A stretch of DNA of 64,000 bases. It comes from Palsa-661 sp035535015. Its GTDB lineage: Bacteria; Actinomycetota; Acidimicrobiia; Acidimicrobiales; UBA8190. This document shows, piece after piece, positions 43,458 through 53,030 of this stretch; the first letter of the stretch is position 1, and every line of letters begins with the position of its first letter. The stretch spans positions 62,001-126,000 of the forward strand of contig DATLQU010000060.1 in the NCBI GenBank assembly GCA_035535015.1, given 5' to 3'. The position numbers and the translations under genes were made by a program. Below the pieces are notes generated by a model. That model ran no database searches and was not told the origin of the DNA. It saw only the letters and a program-made list of their open reading frames with translations.

Positions 43458-44687
43458 GTGTTCGAATGGTCTGAGGAACAGCTGATGGTCCGAGACGCGG
43501 TCCGCCGCTTCATCGAATCAGAGGTCGTCCCCAATATCGATGCTCTCGAGCACGGTGATCTCCCGCCCTACGACATCATCCGCAAGCTCTACGCCACCTT
43601 CGGCATGGACCAAATGGCCCGCGAGCGGTTCAAGAAGCAACTCGAGCGCTCGGGGTCCGCGGAGTCCTCCCCCGTGTCCGCAGGCCGCTCTGGTGACGCA
43701 GGGGCCGCAGCCATGACCCTGATCCCGATCATCGAACTGAGTCACTACTGCCCCGGAATCGTGACGGCTATGGGCGTCAGCGTCGGACTGGCGGCCGGCA
43801 CCATCATGAAACTGGGCACACCGGCCCAGATGGAGCGGTGGGGACTCGATCTCCTCACCACTGCCAAAGTGGGGGCCTGGGCCATCACGGAACCGGAATC
43901 CGGATCCGATGCGTTGGGTGGAATGAAGTCCACGGCCCGTCGCGACGGCAACGAGTACATCCTCAACGGTAACAAGACCTTTATCACCAACGGCCCTTAT
44001 GCCGACACCATCGTCTTCTACGCCAAGCTCGATGACGGGTCCGACACACCGATCCGCGATCGCCAAGTGCTCACTTTCGTTCTCGACAAGGGGATGAAGG
44101 GACTCGATCAGTCGAAGCCCTTTCGCAAAATGGGTCTCCATTCCTCTCCCACCGGAGAGCTCTTCCTCACCGATGTCCGGGCGAACAAGGACCACCTCCT
44201 GGGCGAGACAGAAGACGGAGGACCCGGCAGCGGTCGGGACTCGGCCAAAGGCAACTTCGTCACAGAGCGCGCCGGACTGGCGGCGATGTCCTTGGGCGTC
44301 ATCGAGGAGTGTCTCAAGCTCTCCGTGGACTACGCCAAGAATCGCATGCTCTGGGGGAAACCCATAGGAGACCTCCAGCTGATACAGCTCAAGCTGGCCA
44401 AGATGGAGATCGCCCGGCTCAACGTCCAGAACCTGGTCTTCCGTCATATCGAGCTCTCGGCCGCGGGAAAGTCTCTGACCCTGGCCGAAGCCTCGGCCAT
44501 GAAGCTCTATTCGGCCCAGGCCGCCTCTGAGGTGGCTCTCGAGGCGGTCCAATTGTTCGGGGGAAACGGCTACATGGCCGAGTTCCGCGTCGAACAACTG
44601 GCCCGCGACGCCAAGGTCTTCCAGATCTACGCCGGCACGGACGAGATCCAGGTCACCCACATCGCCCGGGACCTCCTCAACCGCTAG
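43458..44687 (+). CDS. Acyl-CoA dehydrogenase
   Basis: A 409-residue acyl-CoA dehydrogenase. 'VGAWAITEPESGSDALGGMKSTA' (about residues 139-161) and 'GNKTFITNGPYADTIVFYAKL' bind FAD. 'ERAGLAAMSLGVIEECLKLSVDYAKNRMLWGKPI' and the C-terminal 'VQLFGGNGYMAEFRVEQLARDAKVFQIYAGTDEIQ' are canonical, with Glu of 'GTDEIQ' in the region near the catalytic base. An insert of about 25 residues ('ERSGSAESSPVSAGRSGD', about 63-86) is unusual. GTG 43458 follows AGGAGGTCGG. No pathway neighbours adjoin it. Confidence 0.88.
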   Translation: MFEWSEEQLMVRDAVRRFIESEVVPNIDALEHGDLPPYDIIRKLYATFGMDQMARERFKKQLERSGSAESSPVSAGRSGDAGAAAMTLIPIIELSHYCPGIVTAMGVSVGLAAGTIMKLGTPAQMERWGLDLLTTAKVGAWAITEPESGSDALGGMKSTARRDGNEYILNGNKTFITNGPYADTIVFYAKLDDGSDTPIRDRQVLTFVLDKGMKGLDQSKPFRKMGLHSSPTGELFLTDVRANKDHLLGETEDGGPGSGRDSAKGNFVTERAGLAAMSLGVIEECLKLSVDYAKNRMLWGKPIGDLQLIQLKLAKMEIARLNVQNLVFRHIELSAAGKSLTLAEASAMKLYSAQAASEVALEAVQLFGGNGYMAEFRVEQLARDAKVFQIYAGTDEIQVTHIARDLLNR

Positions 44688-44880
44688 CTCCCCATTCGGT
44701 TGCCCCACGAAGCGCACCCACCCTTCGAGCCAGTGCTCAGCATCGCCCCCTTCTCCAATCCGTAGTGGGAGGTTCAACGATGTTCCGTCAAGTGGTCTCC
44801 TGCCGATGGGCCGAGGGTGTCTCGCCCGAGCAGAAGCCAGGCATATCGCGACGCGCTCGACAGCCTGCGGGCCATACAGG

Positions 44881-46470
44881 TCATCGGCCAGCGAGTCGTC
44901 GTCCAACACGATTGGGACCCGCCCGGCTCGGAGTGATCCGAACCACTTCGCCACGCCGAAGCAACTCAGCCACCCGGGCTACTCGGGCCCCCGAACGCCA
45001 ACCGCTCCCGATCCTGTAGACCGCTCCGTACCGGCTGTCGTGCACCATTCGTAATGAAAGCAGCCGCCTGAGCGTCGTCTCGCTGGGCAGGAAGCTCTCC
45101 CGTCCGAAAGTCCGGACGTAGACCACGTATCCTCCCCGGACCGACAGGGTCCTCCTGAGCTCGGCGATCTGAGCCCGGAATTGGCGATTCGTCTTCAGCG
45201 TCGAGAAGTCGACGGTCCCGGGAATGCTCGACGTCGACCGACCGGCAAGCAGGTAGATCCAGTCAGGCGCATCGCTGTAGATCACCGATTGGCGGGGTAA
45301 GGCCTTCACATCGGCCAGGATGCCGCTCCTCTGCCGCATCGGCGCGGTGTAGCCACCGGGCGGCGTGGTGGCGGCATCTATCGAATCGCAGTGCGCAGCC
45401 CACGACCGGCAACCCTGTCACGATCATCACCGGTTTCGTCCGGGCCACTCCGCAAGCCAGAGCAAGGACGACGGCCAGGAATATCGGGATGAACTCCCGT
45501 GGTTCGGGGTTCACTCCGGCATCGAAAAATGTGATTGCCACCTCGAGCACGACGATCTGCACCACGGCGTAGAGCACCAGCACGCGCGCCACGGTCCCGC
45601 CGGCGCGCCAGAGAACGAGGATCACGATCCCGGTGACGACCAGGGCCCCGAGCACGGCCAGCGACGTCGGAATGTCTGTCGGCAGTACCCAGAAGGCGAC
45701 AGTGTGGAAGCCGGACCGAATGGTCGTCTTCACCACATGGAATCCGACTATATGCCCGGTGCTCCGCCCCGAGACCTGTTCGTAGACGAACCACCCGATC
45801 AGGGGCAGGCTGCTCGTGACCAACAACGTCAAAGCCGCCCCGCGCTTCTTCCGCAGGGCCAGCACTCCCCAGATCACGAGTCCACCGGCGGCGAATCGGG
45901 TGACCAGAGCCAGACCGAAGGCGGCTGGTCGGAGGACCGGCCACGAAGTCCGCGGCGGCGAGCGGTAACGCAGGACGGAGGCCAATCCGACCATGGCCAA
46001 GAAGAGCGCCGACGCCTCCGTTCCGTCGGAGGCCACGGCCGGAGCCAGGACCAATCCCACCACGAGCTGAGCGCCGGCGGCCAACCAGAGTTCTCCCGTC
46101 TCGGCCAGCACGAGAAGCCCGGCCAGGAGCACCGTCAAGATCAGAAAGACCGCATCTTCCACCCGGGCCGTACCGCCGGGTGCTGCCCGCCGACGGCCAA
46201 CATCAGCGGCTCCAAGGGGGCATACGTCACCAGAGGCGTGGGTCGTGGCGCCCGACCTCCCGGGCGCTGGCGTCCCAATGCTCACCTGGCCCAAGGGGTA
46301 GTAGTGGATGGGGACGTTCAGCCCTTGGCCGGCGGCCACGCTCCGGGCCGTCCCCGCATAGACGGCGTCATCGCCGCCCAGGGAGACCCCGTCGTGTGTG
46401 GCCAGCAGAACGAATCCGCCGGGCCAATGCCGGACCGACCAGGCAGAGCGGCTGCCGACCCGTCAGCCAC
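44881..46470 (-). pseudogene. Frameshifted GT-C-type membrane glycosyltransferase
   Basis: Three reading frames give one GT-C protein. The N-terminus is near 46470 ('GGFVLLATHDGVSLGGDDAVYAGTARSV' then 'GLNVPIHYYPLGQVSIGTPAPG'), followed by a break near 46240-46160. A long membrane segment with about seven helices follows (to 'TKPVMIVTGLPVVGCAL'), then a second break near 45385. The soluble C-terminus comes last ('PGGYTAPMRQRSGILADVKALPRQSVIYSDAPDWIYLLAGR' and 'SSIPGTVDF'). The two longest ORFs (45263-46339 and 44881-45339) overlap in different frames and each is incomplete. The likely ancestor was a polyprenyl-phosphate-sugar glycosyltransferase of about 500 residues. Confidence 0.7.
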
Positions 46471-46621
46471 CGGCCCCCTCTCCCCCTCGCCATGGCCGCC
46501 CAGAGTACCGAGGCCCCGGACGACCCCCTCGGTTCCACCGGCCCCCTTTCCCGGACCGGCTCGGGAACCAAACCGGCCCGGGGGTCGTCCAATCATCCGC
46601 ACCGAGACAGAGAGGCAGGCC

Positions 46622-47728
46622 ATGAGCCGAACCAGAGCGCTTTCGATGATCGTGGCGGGGCTGCTGTTGACCGGAGGCGGCGTGGCCCTGGCCGGCGCCA
46701 CGGGGGGATCGGCCGTCGCTGTCTCAGCCCCGACGGCGAACTCGGCCACCGATGCACCGGCCTCCTCGGTCACCAGCCACGGCCGCGCTCCTTCGCCGGG
46801 CGGAGGCGCATCGGCCATGGCGGTCTGCCCCGACGCCACCGGCACCGTCAGCCAGACGACCGGCGCCCGAACCGCCACCCACCTGGTCACCCGGACCACC
46901 GCCGATGGTGTGACCATCCGGGTCTACCGGTTGGCGGGGACCGTGTCCGGCTGCGGACCGGTCCCGGCCGGCCTTGGTACGTCGGTTCCCCTCTCTGGAT
47001 GTGACGTCGGTTCCGTCTCGATCGAGATGTCCGACTCCACTGCCGTCGGTCAGGGCGACCTCGGCTCCCCGTCCGCAACCATCCTCTCGAATGGTTCTTC
47101 CACCCGGCCCGGCGCACCTCTGCCGGATCCCGCTCCCACCACCCCGAACGCCGGAACCGAGCCCCCCTCGATCACGACCGGAGCATTCGGGGTGGTCGAA
47201 GGCGATCCGGTCTGGTGGGTGGCGATGCAGGTGGCTGGCGACGTGGCCACCAGCCATGTCACATTCGCCGACGGCTCGACCGACGAGACGACGCCGGTCG
47301 GCGGAGTCGTCGTCCTCGCCCATCATGTCTCCCTCTCGGCCGGTTCTGACCCTTACCGCGTCGAGGGCACCGTCCAGTTGCTCGACACCGCGGGCAATGT
47401 CCTGAGCACCGTCACCCTCCCCCAGCAGGCCGATACCAGCCCACCGCCCGTGCCCGTGCCGCTGCCCGATCCACTGCCACCGTCCGGTAGCCAGGGATGG
47501 GGGCCGGGCTCCGTCTCGAATTCCGGTTCGTCATCCGGGGCACAGGCGAAAGCGGGCAGAGCCAACGCCGGCTCGGTGGCGGCATCGACGGCGCCCTCAT
47601 CCCCTTCCTCCTCGGCTTCCTCATCCCCTTCCTCCTCGGCGACCGCCGTGATTGCCTGCCCCATGATTCCGGCCACCGTCGTGCCTCCGGCCACCGTCGT
47701 GCCCGGGGGGATCTCGAAGAGCTCCTGA
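46622..47728 (+). CDS. Secreted Ser/Pro-rich protein
   Basis: A 368-residue exported protein with a signal peptide (MSRTRALSMIVAGLLLTGGGVALAGATG). A domain of about 250 residues contains 'VCPDATGTVSQ' and 'VSGCGPVPAGL...SGCDVGSVSIEMS', where the Cys may pair. It then has a Pro-rich stretch and a Ser-rich tail ending 'VIACPMIPATVVPPATVVPGG'. ATG 46622 follows GAGAGGCAGG. The open frame continues far upstream to 45365, but that is the shadow of the broken glycosyltransferase. Family not recognised. Confidence 0.7.
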   Translation: MSRTRALSMIVAGLLLTGGGVALAGATGGSAVAVSAPTANSATDAPASSVTSHGRAPSPGGGASAMAVCPDATGTVSQTTGARTATHLVTRTTADGVTIRVYRLAGTVSGCGPVPAGLGTSVPLSGCDVGSVSIEMSDSTAVGQGDLGSPSATILSNGSSTRPGAPLPDPAPTTPNAGTEPPSITTGAFGVVEGDPVWWVAMQVAGDVATSHVTFADGSTDETTPVGGVVVLAHHVSLSAGSDPYRVEGTVQLLDTAGNVLSTVTLPQQADTSPPPVPVPLPDPLPPSGSQGWGPGSVSNSGSSSGAQAKAGRANAGSVAASTAPSSPSSSASSSPSSSATAVIACPMIPATVVPPATVVPGGISKSS

Positions 47729-47978
47729 TCCGGTCGTGGCCCTTCGTCCCGGGTCCGCTCCCGCGGGCACGCGGCGAGACGGATAGGAGATCTCTTCTCA
47801 GCATTTTCGCCGTACCGTCTGCGCAGGTTGTGGCTGTATTCGCCCGCTCCCCTGCTCGCAAATGGGACTTGCGGCCCTGGAGGCCGGGACCTTCGGCCCT
47901 ATGACCACGGCGGCCGGGGAGCGCACTCTGGAGTCAAGAGGCCCGCCGAGGGCAGTTTGACAAGGAGGAGGATCTACC
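47729..47978. other. Intergenic region, nothing identified
   Basis: About 250 bases between the secreted protein and the next membrane protein. Its last bases supply the strong SD (AAGGAGGAGG) of the following gene. No repeat or gene was seen. Confidence 0.35.
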
Positions 47979-48596
47979 GTGAAGCGCAAGACCTTTGACA
48001 TGATTCTGACAGCAGGAGGCGCGGTCCTGGTCGTCGTCCTGCTCGCCGCCGGGGGGCTGGGCCTGTGGGGATCCAGCTTCGCCAACTCGAATGTCCACGA
48101 CCAGCTGGCGCAACAGCAGATCACGTTCCCGCCTGCGGCCGCGTTTGCCCATGCCAAGGCCGGCACCGAGATCACTCCCGCAATGGTCTCCACCGTGGGA
48201 AAGTACGCGGGTCAGCCACTCGTGACCGGCCAGCAGGCCGAGGTCTACGCCAATGACTTCATCGGCGTGCATCTGCAGCAGATCGGTGGCGGCAAGACCT
48301 ACGCCCAGCTCTCGGCAGCAGCCATGGCCCTGCCCAAGGGCTCGGCGGCATACACCGCGGCCGAGGGCAAGGTCCAGACGGTCTTCCAAGGCACCACCCT
48401 TCGGGGGCTGCTGCTCGAGGCGTACGCCTTCGGCACCTTCGGACAGATCGCCTTCGTCGCCGCCATCGTGTCGTTCATCCTGGCCGGCATCATGCTGGTG
48501 CTCACCCTGTTCGGGCTGCTGCACTTCCGGCGGGTGCCTGAAGAAGTCGAGTTCCCGGCACGGCAGGCCATGGCAAGGGTGCCCGTTCCGGCGTAA
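47979..48596 (+). CDS. Two-helix membrane protein
   Basis: A 205-residue protein. An N-terminal helix (MILTAGGAVLVVVLLAAGGLGLWG) and a C-terminal helix (IAFVAAIVSFILAGIMLVLTLFGLL) enclose an extracytoplasmic loop of about 120 residues ('ANSNVHDQLAQQQITFPPAAAFA', 'GQQAEVYANDFIGVHLQQIGGGKTYAQLS'). GTG 47979 has AAGGAGGAGG upstream. The same layout occurs in other actinobacteria with unknown function. It converges on the P-type ATPase gene with a strong terminator between. Confidence 0.7.
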   Translation: MKRKTFDMILTAGGAVLVVVLLAAGGLGLWGSSFANSNVHDQLAQQQITFPPAAAFAHAKAGTEITPAMVSTVGKYAGQPLVTGQQAEVYANDFIGVHLQQIGGGKTYAQLSAAAMALPKGSAAYTAAEGKVQTVFQGTTLRGLLLEAYAFGTFGQIAFVAAIVSFILAGIMLVLTLFGLLHFRRVPEEVEFPARQAMARVPVPA

Positions 48597-48620
48597 CGCG
48601 AGCTTGGCAATCCCTGCAGG

Positions 48621-48655
48621 AATCACCCGGCCTCGAAGTCTGAGGCCGGGTGATT
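48621..48655. terminator. Bidirectional hairpin terminator
   Basis: A perfect 14-bp stem (AATCACCCGGCCTC with GAGGCCGGGTGATT) closes on a 7-base loop between two convergent genes. A short T-run follows in the + direction, and A residues give the same on the other strand. Confidence 0.88.
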
Positions 48656-48728
48656 TCGCGCGGACCGGCACGCGATGCCACCGACTCTCGAAGGCGTCGT
48701 CGGTCGGTCACACGTGATCGATCGCCGA

Positions 48729-51431
48729 TCAACTGTGACCCTTGCGCCGGGGCGCCGAGACCGGGGTGGTGGACGAGGATGCGCCCCCCACCATCGCTTC
48801 GGGATGGGCGATGAAGCGTGAGGCCCGACGTTGAACCCGCCGCTGCTGCCGTTCGGCATGGGTGTACCCGGGTTTGCGGCTCCGGACATGGGGGACCCGG
48901 TAGAAGCGGTTCTTGGCCAGCTCGACGAGCACCAGGTAGACGATGACCATGGCGAAGAGCAGGAGGAAGAAGGTGGTCGGCAGAGGCGTGAAGCCGAGCA
49001 GTGTGGCCAGTCCGGTGAACGGCAGGACAGCACCGACCAGAGCCGCTCCCGTCGGCACCACCAGCATGGGCAGGCTGGGTCGGCTCTTGAAGAACGGCGT
49101 CCGGCGGGTCCTGATCACATAGACGACCAGGGTCTGGGTGGCGATCGACTCGACGAACCAGCCGGTCCTGAACTCGACGTGACCGGCATGGAGCACGGAG
49201 AGCATCACCCAGAATGTGAGGAAGTCGAAGATCGAACTGACGGGACCGAAGACGGACATGAAACGACGGATGAATTTCATGTCCCAGGCGGCCGGTCGTG
49301 CCAGCGCCTCGACATCGACCTGGTCGGTCGGAATCACCAACTGGCCGGCGTTGTAGAGCAAGTTGTTGAGCAGGATCTGCGAGGGCAACATGGGAAGGAA
49401 AGACAGGAAGGCGGAGGCCCCGGCGGCACTGAACATGTTGCCGAAATTCGAAGAGGTCGCCATCAGGACGTACTTCATGGTGTTGGCGAAGATCCGGCGA
49501 CCCTCCATGACCCCGTCAGCGAGGACACCGAGGTCCTTGTCGAGGAGGACCACATCAGCGGCGTCCTTGGCGACATCGGTCCCGGAATCCACCGAGATCC
49601 CCACATCGGCGTGATGCAGGGCCACGGCGTCGTTGACTCCGTCGCCGAGAAATGCCACGTCTTTCCCCGTTCGACGCGCCACCTTGATGATCCGTGACTT
49701 CTGGTCGGGACCGATTCGGGCGAAGACCGTGGTCGTCGGCAACGCCGCTTCAAGGTCGTCGTCATCCAGGATGGCGATCTCGGTGCCGCTGAGCACGCCC
49801 AGACAGTCGACGCCGATATCGGCGCACACCTTGGCCGCCACCAAGCCGTTGTCACCGGTGATGATCTTGACCTCGATCCCCAGTCCTTGCAGCTGTCGGA
49901 TGGACGAGCCGGCGTCCGCCTTCGGTCGGTCGGCGAAGGTCAAGAAACCCACCAACCTCAGCCCATGCTCGTCGGCAGCGGTGGTCGCCTCCGCCGAGTC
50001 AACGTCCCGGACGGCGACGGCCACCACCCGGGCGCCTTCGGCGAACAATCCATCCAACACGGACCGGGCGTCGTCCGAGACGTCCACGCAACGCTCCAGG
50101 ACCACCTCCGGCGCCCCTTTGGCGATCAGCTGGACCCGGCCGCTCGGGTCCTTCACCAATACCGAGGCGAGCTGCCGCTCGTGGTTGAAGGGAAGGATGC
50201 TCAGTCTCTGATAGCTGGCGGCCGTCGTGGCTGCCGGCTGGCCGGTGCCGGCAGCCGGAGCGGACCACAGGGCCTGGTCGAGCGCATTCCCACCGACCGG
50301 TCCGGCCGTCGTGACGGTCGCCTCATTGCAGAGAAGTCCAGACAACAGGGCCCCCTGGCTCTCATTCCCGGTCGCATCGAGGGCCCGTTCGAAGGTGATC
50401 ACCCCTTCGGTCAGGGTGCCGGTCTTGTCGGTGAAGAGAATCTCGATATTCCCAAGATCCTCGATGGCGACCAACCGCTTCACGAGCACCTTCTTGGCCG
50501 TGAGAGCCTTAGCGCCGGCCGAGAGGCTCGCCGTGACGATGGCCGGCATCATTTCCGGTGCGATACCAACGGCAATGGCCAACGAGAAAAGAAGCGCCTC
50601 GATCAGAGGACGCGACAGGGCCACGTTCACGATGAAGATGAATGCGGTCAAGACGGCCGCCACCGCGAACAGCAAGCGCGAGAAGCGCGACAGGCCGACC
50701 TCGAAAGCCGTCTGACTGTGCTTCTCCACCAGGCCGGCGGCGATCTCTCCGAAGGCGGTGCGGGCTCCGGTGCGAACGACCACAGCAAGGCCGGAGCCCT
50801 GGTGGACGATCGTTCCCATGAAGGCACAGCCGGGTTGGTCCAGCGGCGCTCGGTCGGCGACGGCCGGTTCGGCCTTGGCCACCGGCATGGACTCGCCCGT
50901 CAGCACGCCTTCGTCGCACTCGAGCTCGTCGACTTCGATCAGCCGCAGATCAGCGGGAACGAGATCGCCGATACGAAGCGATACCACGTCGCCGGGCACC
51001 AGATCCGTGACGGGCACCCGGTCGGCCCGGCCGTTCCGTCTGACTTCGGCCTCCTGGCGGATCTGTCCACGGAGCGAAGCCATGGCCTTCTCGGCCCGGT
51101 ATTCGTTGAAGAAGCCCAGACCGATGCTCAGGGCGACGATCACGGCGATGATCACGGCGTTGGTGCCACCGCCCGTGAGCCCCGAGACCAGGGCCGCTCC
51201 GATCAGGAGCAGCAGGATGGGGTTTCTGATCTGCCGGAACAAGACGCTGCTGGCATGCACCCGGTGCGTCCCGAGCGAATTCGACCCGAACCGTCGCATC
51301 CTCGCCGCCACCTCATCGGTGGTGAGGCCTTGGGGACCACTTCCGAGACGTTCAAGGACGTCCTCCGGGGAAAGAGCGGCGGCGGCGGCCAGCTCCAACT
51401 CCTCGAACGGGCTGGGCGTAACCACGACCAT
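48729..51431 (-). CDS. mgtA: Mg2+-type P-type ATPase (MgtA-like)
   Basis: A 900-residue P-type ATPase. TGES is at about residue 178, the ion-binding helix 4 is 'AVGIAPEMMPAIVTASLSAGA', the phosphorylation motif DKTGTLT is at about 335, and the nucleotide site 'LIAKGAPEVVLERC' and hinge 'VAFLGDGVNDAVALHHADVGISV' follow. 'GNMFSAAGASAFLSFLPMLPSQILLNNLLYNAGQLVIPTDQVD' is the signature of MgtA/MgtB Mg2+ importers. The extended basic C-terminus is unusual but small. I see no M-box or other riboswitch in the 90 bases upstream. A DedA gene precedes it on the same strand, 90 bases away. Confidence 0.9.
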   Translation of the reverse strand: MVVVTPSPFEELELAAAAALSPEDVLERLGSGPQGLTTDEVAARMRRFGSNSLGTHRVHASSVLFRQIRNPILLLLIGAALVSGLTGGGTNAVIIAVIVALSIGLGFFNEYRAEKAMASLRGQIRQEAEVRRNGRADRVPVTDLVPGDVVSLRIGDLVPADLRLIEVDELECDEGVLTGESMPVAKAEPAVADRAPLDQPGCAFMGTIVHQGSGLAVVVRTGARTAFGEIAAGLVEKHSQTAFEVGLSRFSRLLFAVAAVLTAFIFIVNVALSRPLIEALLFSLAIAVGIAPEMMPAIVTASLSAGAKALTAKKVLVKRLVAIEDLGNIEILFTDKTGTLTEGVITFERALDATGNESQGALLSGLLCNEATVTTAGPVGGNALDQALWSAPAAGTGQPAATTAASYQRLSILPFNHERQLASVLVKDPSGRVQLIAKGAPEVVLERCVDVSDDARSVLDGLFAEGARVVAVAVRDVDSAEATTAADEHGLRLVGFLTFADRPKADAGSSIRQLQGLGIEVKIITGDNGLVAAKVCADIGVDCLGVLSGTEIAILDDDDLEAALPTTTVFARIGPDQKSRIIKVARRTGKDVAFLGDGVNDAVALHHADVGISVDSGTDVAKDAADVVLLDKDLGVLADGVMEGRRIFANTMKYVLMATSSNFGNMFSAAGASAFLSFLPMLPSQILLNNLLYNAGQLVIPTDQVDVEALARPAAWDMKFIRRFMSVFGPVSSIFDFLTFWVMLSVLHAGHVEFRTGWFVESIATQTLVVYVIRTRRTPFFKSRPSLPMLVVPTGAALVGAVLPFTGLATLLGFTPLPTTFFLLLFAMVIVYLVLVELAKNRFYRVPHVRSRKPGYTHAERQQRRVQRRASRFIAHPEAMVGGASSSTTPVSAPRRKGHS

Positions 51432-51521
51432 GCTGGGAAGTCTCGCCGATTGGCGGTCACAGCCACGGGATCGCCGATCCGACCCCAGCGAGGCAACGTC
51501 GAGAAACCCACGTTCCCGGCG

Positions 51522-52136
51522 CTAGGCGAGCTTCCGCTCCTCCCGCACCTTCCGGAGCCGGTGGAGGAGGAGCCCGGCGACAGCGATGAGGGCCAGCACG
51601 GCCAGCACGTAGCCCGCGTAGCTGAATCCCTTCAGGACATGGTTGTAGCTGGAGCCGAGGGCATACCCGAGGCTCGACAGCGCCGTACACCAGATGGCAC
51701 AGCCGACGACGGTGAAGACCACGAACTTGCCGATCGCCATCTCTCCCAGTCCGGCGGCGAAGGACACGAAGGATCGCAACAGGGGGATGAAACGACCGAA
51801 GAGGACGAGAGGTTCGCCGTGGCGACCGAACCATGCCTCGGCCCGGTCGAGATCCTTGTGGGTGAGTAGCACGTACTTGCCGAACCGATCGACCAGCGGG
51901 CGTCCCCCGTACAGACCGATCAGGTAGCCGGCCGAGGATCCGAGTACCTCAGCCAAAGCGGCCAGGACGATGACCACGACCAGGTTGAGGTGGTGCGGTT
52001 CGTGGGGAATCTGGCCACTGGCCAGCACACCTCCGTAGATGATCGCCAATTCGGAGCCGACGGGTAAGCCCATCGAGGACGTGAAGCAGAGGATGAAGAC
52101 AGCGACGTAGCCCCATGTCTCGAGAAAGTGCTCCAT
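51522..52136 (-). CDS. DedA-family membrane protein
   Basis: A 204-residue DedA/VTT protein. 'SSMGLPVGSELAIIYGGVLA' is followed by the acidic/basic motif 'LFGRFIPLLRSFVSFAAGLGEM', with two Arg on the amphipathic re-entrant helix. Four to five membrane helices include the C-terminal 'YAGYVLAVLALIAVAGLLL'. DedA proteins help flip polyprenyl-phosphate or phospholipids across the membrane. It is upstream of and codirectional with mgtA. Confidence 0.88.
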   Translation of the reverse strand: MEHFLETWGYVAVFILCFTSSMGLPVGSELAIIYGGVLASGQIPHEPHHLNLVVVIVLAALAEVLGSSAGYLIGLYGGRPLVDRFGKYVLLTHKDLDRAEAWFGRHGEPLVLFGRFIPLLRSFVSFAAGLGEMAIGKFVVFTVVGCAIWCTALSSLGYALGSSYNHVLKGFSYAGYVLAVLALIAVAGLLLHRLRKVREERKLA

Positions 52137-52416
52137 GACCCACCTCCGATAGCCCGACTTCCTCGGGCCTGGTCGGGCCCCGCCGAAGAGTGCCTAATCT
52201 ATGCCAGGTAAACCTGAAGGGGGCATGAAGCACACCTCAGGACCCGGGCCGAAGCACCACGGCGAATCACCGGGAATTATCGTGGGTCGCCCTGATGGGT
52301 ACTGACCGGATTCGCCCGTCGCCGACGCTTCCAACGCCGGAGCCAGGTCCTCCCGGGTCATGCACTCACCGAATTGGGTGCCATGCCCTGGGCTTGATTC
52401 TCCTCGTGGCAGTAGC
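52137..52416. other. Intergenic region between divergent dedA and HD genes
   Basis: About 280 bases. A 55-codon minus-strand frame (52194-52361) exists but has no recognisable features. The region must carry the dedA promoter. Confidence 0.35.
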
Positions 52417-52983
52417 GTGGGTGGAGTGGCTACGAGCGGCGGATTCGGCTCATGGCGCCACCTCGCCGGGCGCTTCTTCAAGGCTCTCCTGCCTGGTGGT
52501 CCGGCGCCCACGGATGAGTCCTGGGCTGTCGACCACCTGCTCAACGGCGAACAATTGCTCTGGCGACGCATGTCCGGTCCTGATCGGCGCCATGCCGTCG
52601 GGGTGGCGCGCGACACCATCCGCCTTCTCGCTCCGCAGGAGGCTCCCAGAGACGTCGTCGCCGCCGCTCTTCTTCACGACGTCGGTAAAGTCGAGTCCTC
52701 CTTCGGGACTTTCGCTCGAGTCGGAATCACCTTCGCCGCCATGGCCGTCGGTCGGACCCGGTTGCTCCGGTGGACCGGCGATCCCCCGGAAGACAGAGAG
52801 CCGTCGCGCCGGACCCGGGTGGGCCTCTATCTGACCCATGACCGTTTGGGCGCGGGACTTCTCGAGGCTGCGGGCAGCCACCCACTGACCGTGTCCTGGG
52901 CGGCCGAACACCACCTGGCGCCGGAGCTCTGGAGCGTCGACACCGTCACCGGGGCCGCTCTGAAAGCGGCCGATGGAGACTGA
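52417..52983 (+). CDS. HD-domain protein
   Basis: A protein of about 188 residues with an HD phosphohydrolase-type domain: 'HAVGVARDTIRLL' (first His), 'VVAAALLHDVGKVESSFG' (the HD pair), 'HDRLGAGLLEAAG', and 'VSWAAEHHLAPELW' with the late His pair. HD proteins of this small type hydrolyse phosphate esters or nucleotides with a metal. Two GTG codons (52417 and 52426) are possible starts and the SD does not decide. A similar lone HD gene is common in Acidimicrobiia (impression, not checked). Confidence 0.78.
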   Translation: MGGVATSGGFGSWRHLAGRFFKALLPGGPAPTDESWAVDHLLNGEQLLWRRMSGPDRRHAVGVARDTIRLLAPQEAPRDVVAAALLHDVGKVESSFGTFARVGITFAAMAVGRTRLLRWTGDPPEDREPSRRTRVGLYLTHDRLGAGLLEAAGSHPLTVSWAAEHHLAPELWSVDTVTGAALKAADGD

Positions 52984-53030
52984 GACAGCGACGGCGATGC
53001 AGGTCGAACGACAACCTGTCACACGTCACG

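Noticed and set aside
45365..47728. 787-codon plus-strand ORF ending in the secreted protein
   Set aside because: The first 400 codons are the shadow of the broken glycosyltransferase; the signal peptide at ATG 46622 marks the true start.
51432..51521. Mg2+ riboswitch upstream of mgtA
   Set aside because: Only 90 bases are available and I could not find M-box-like conserved stems.
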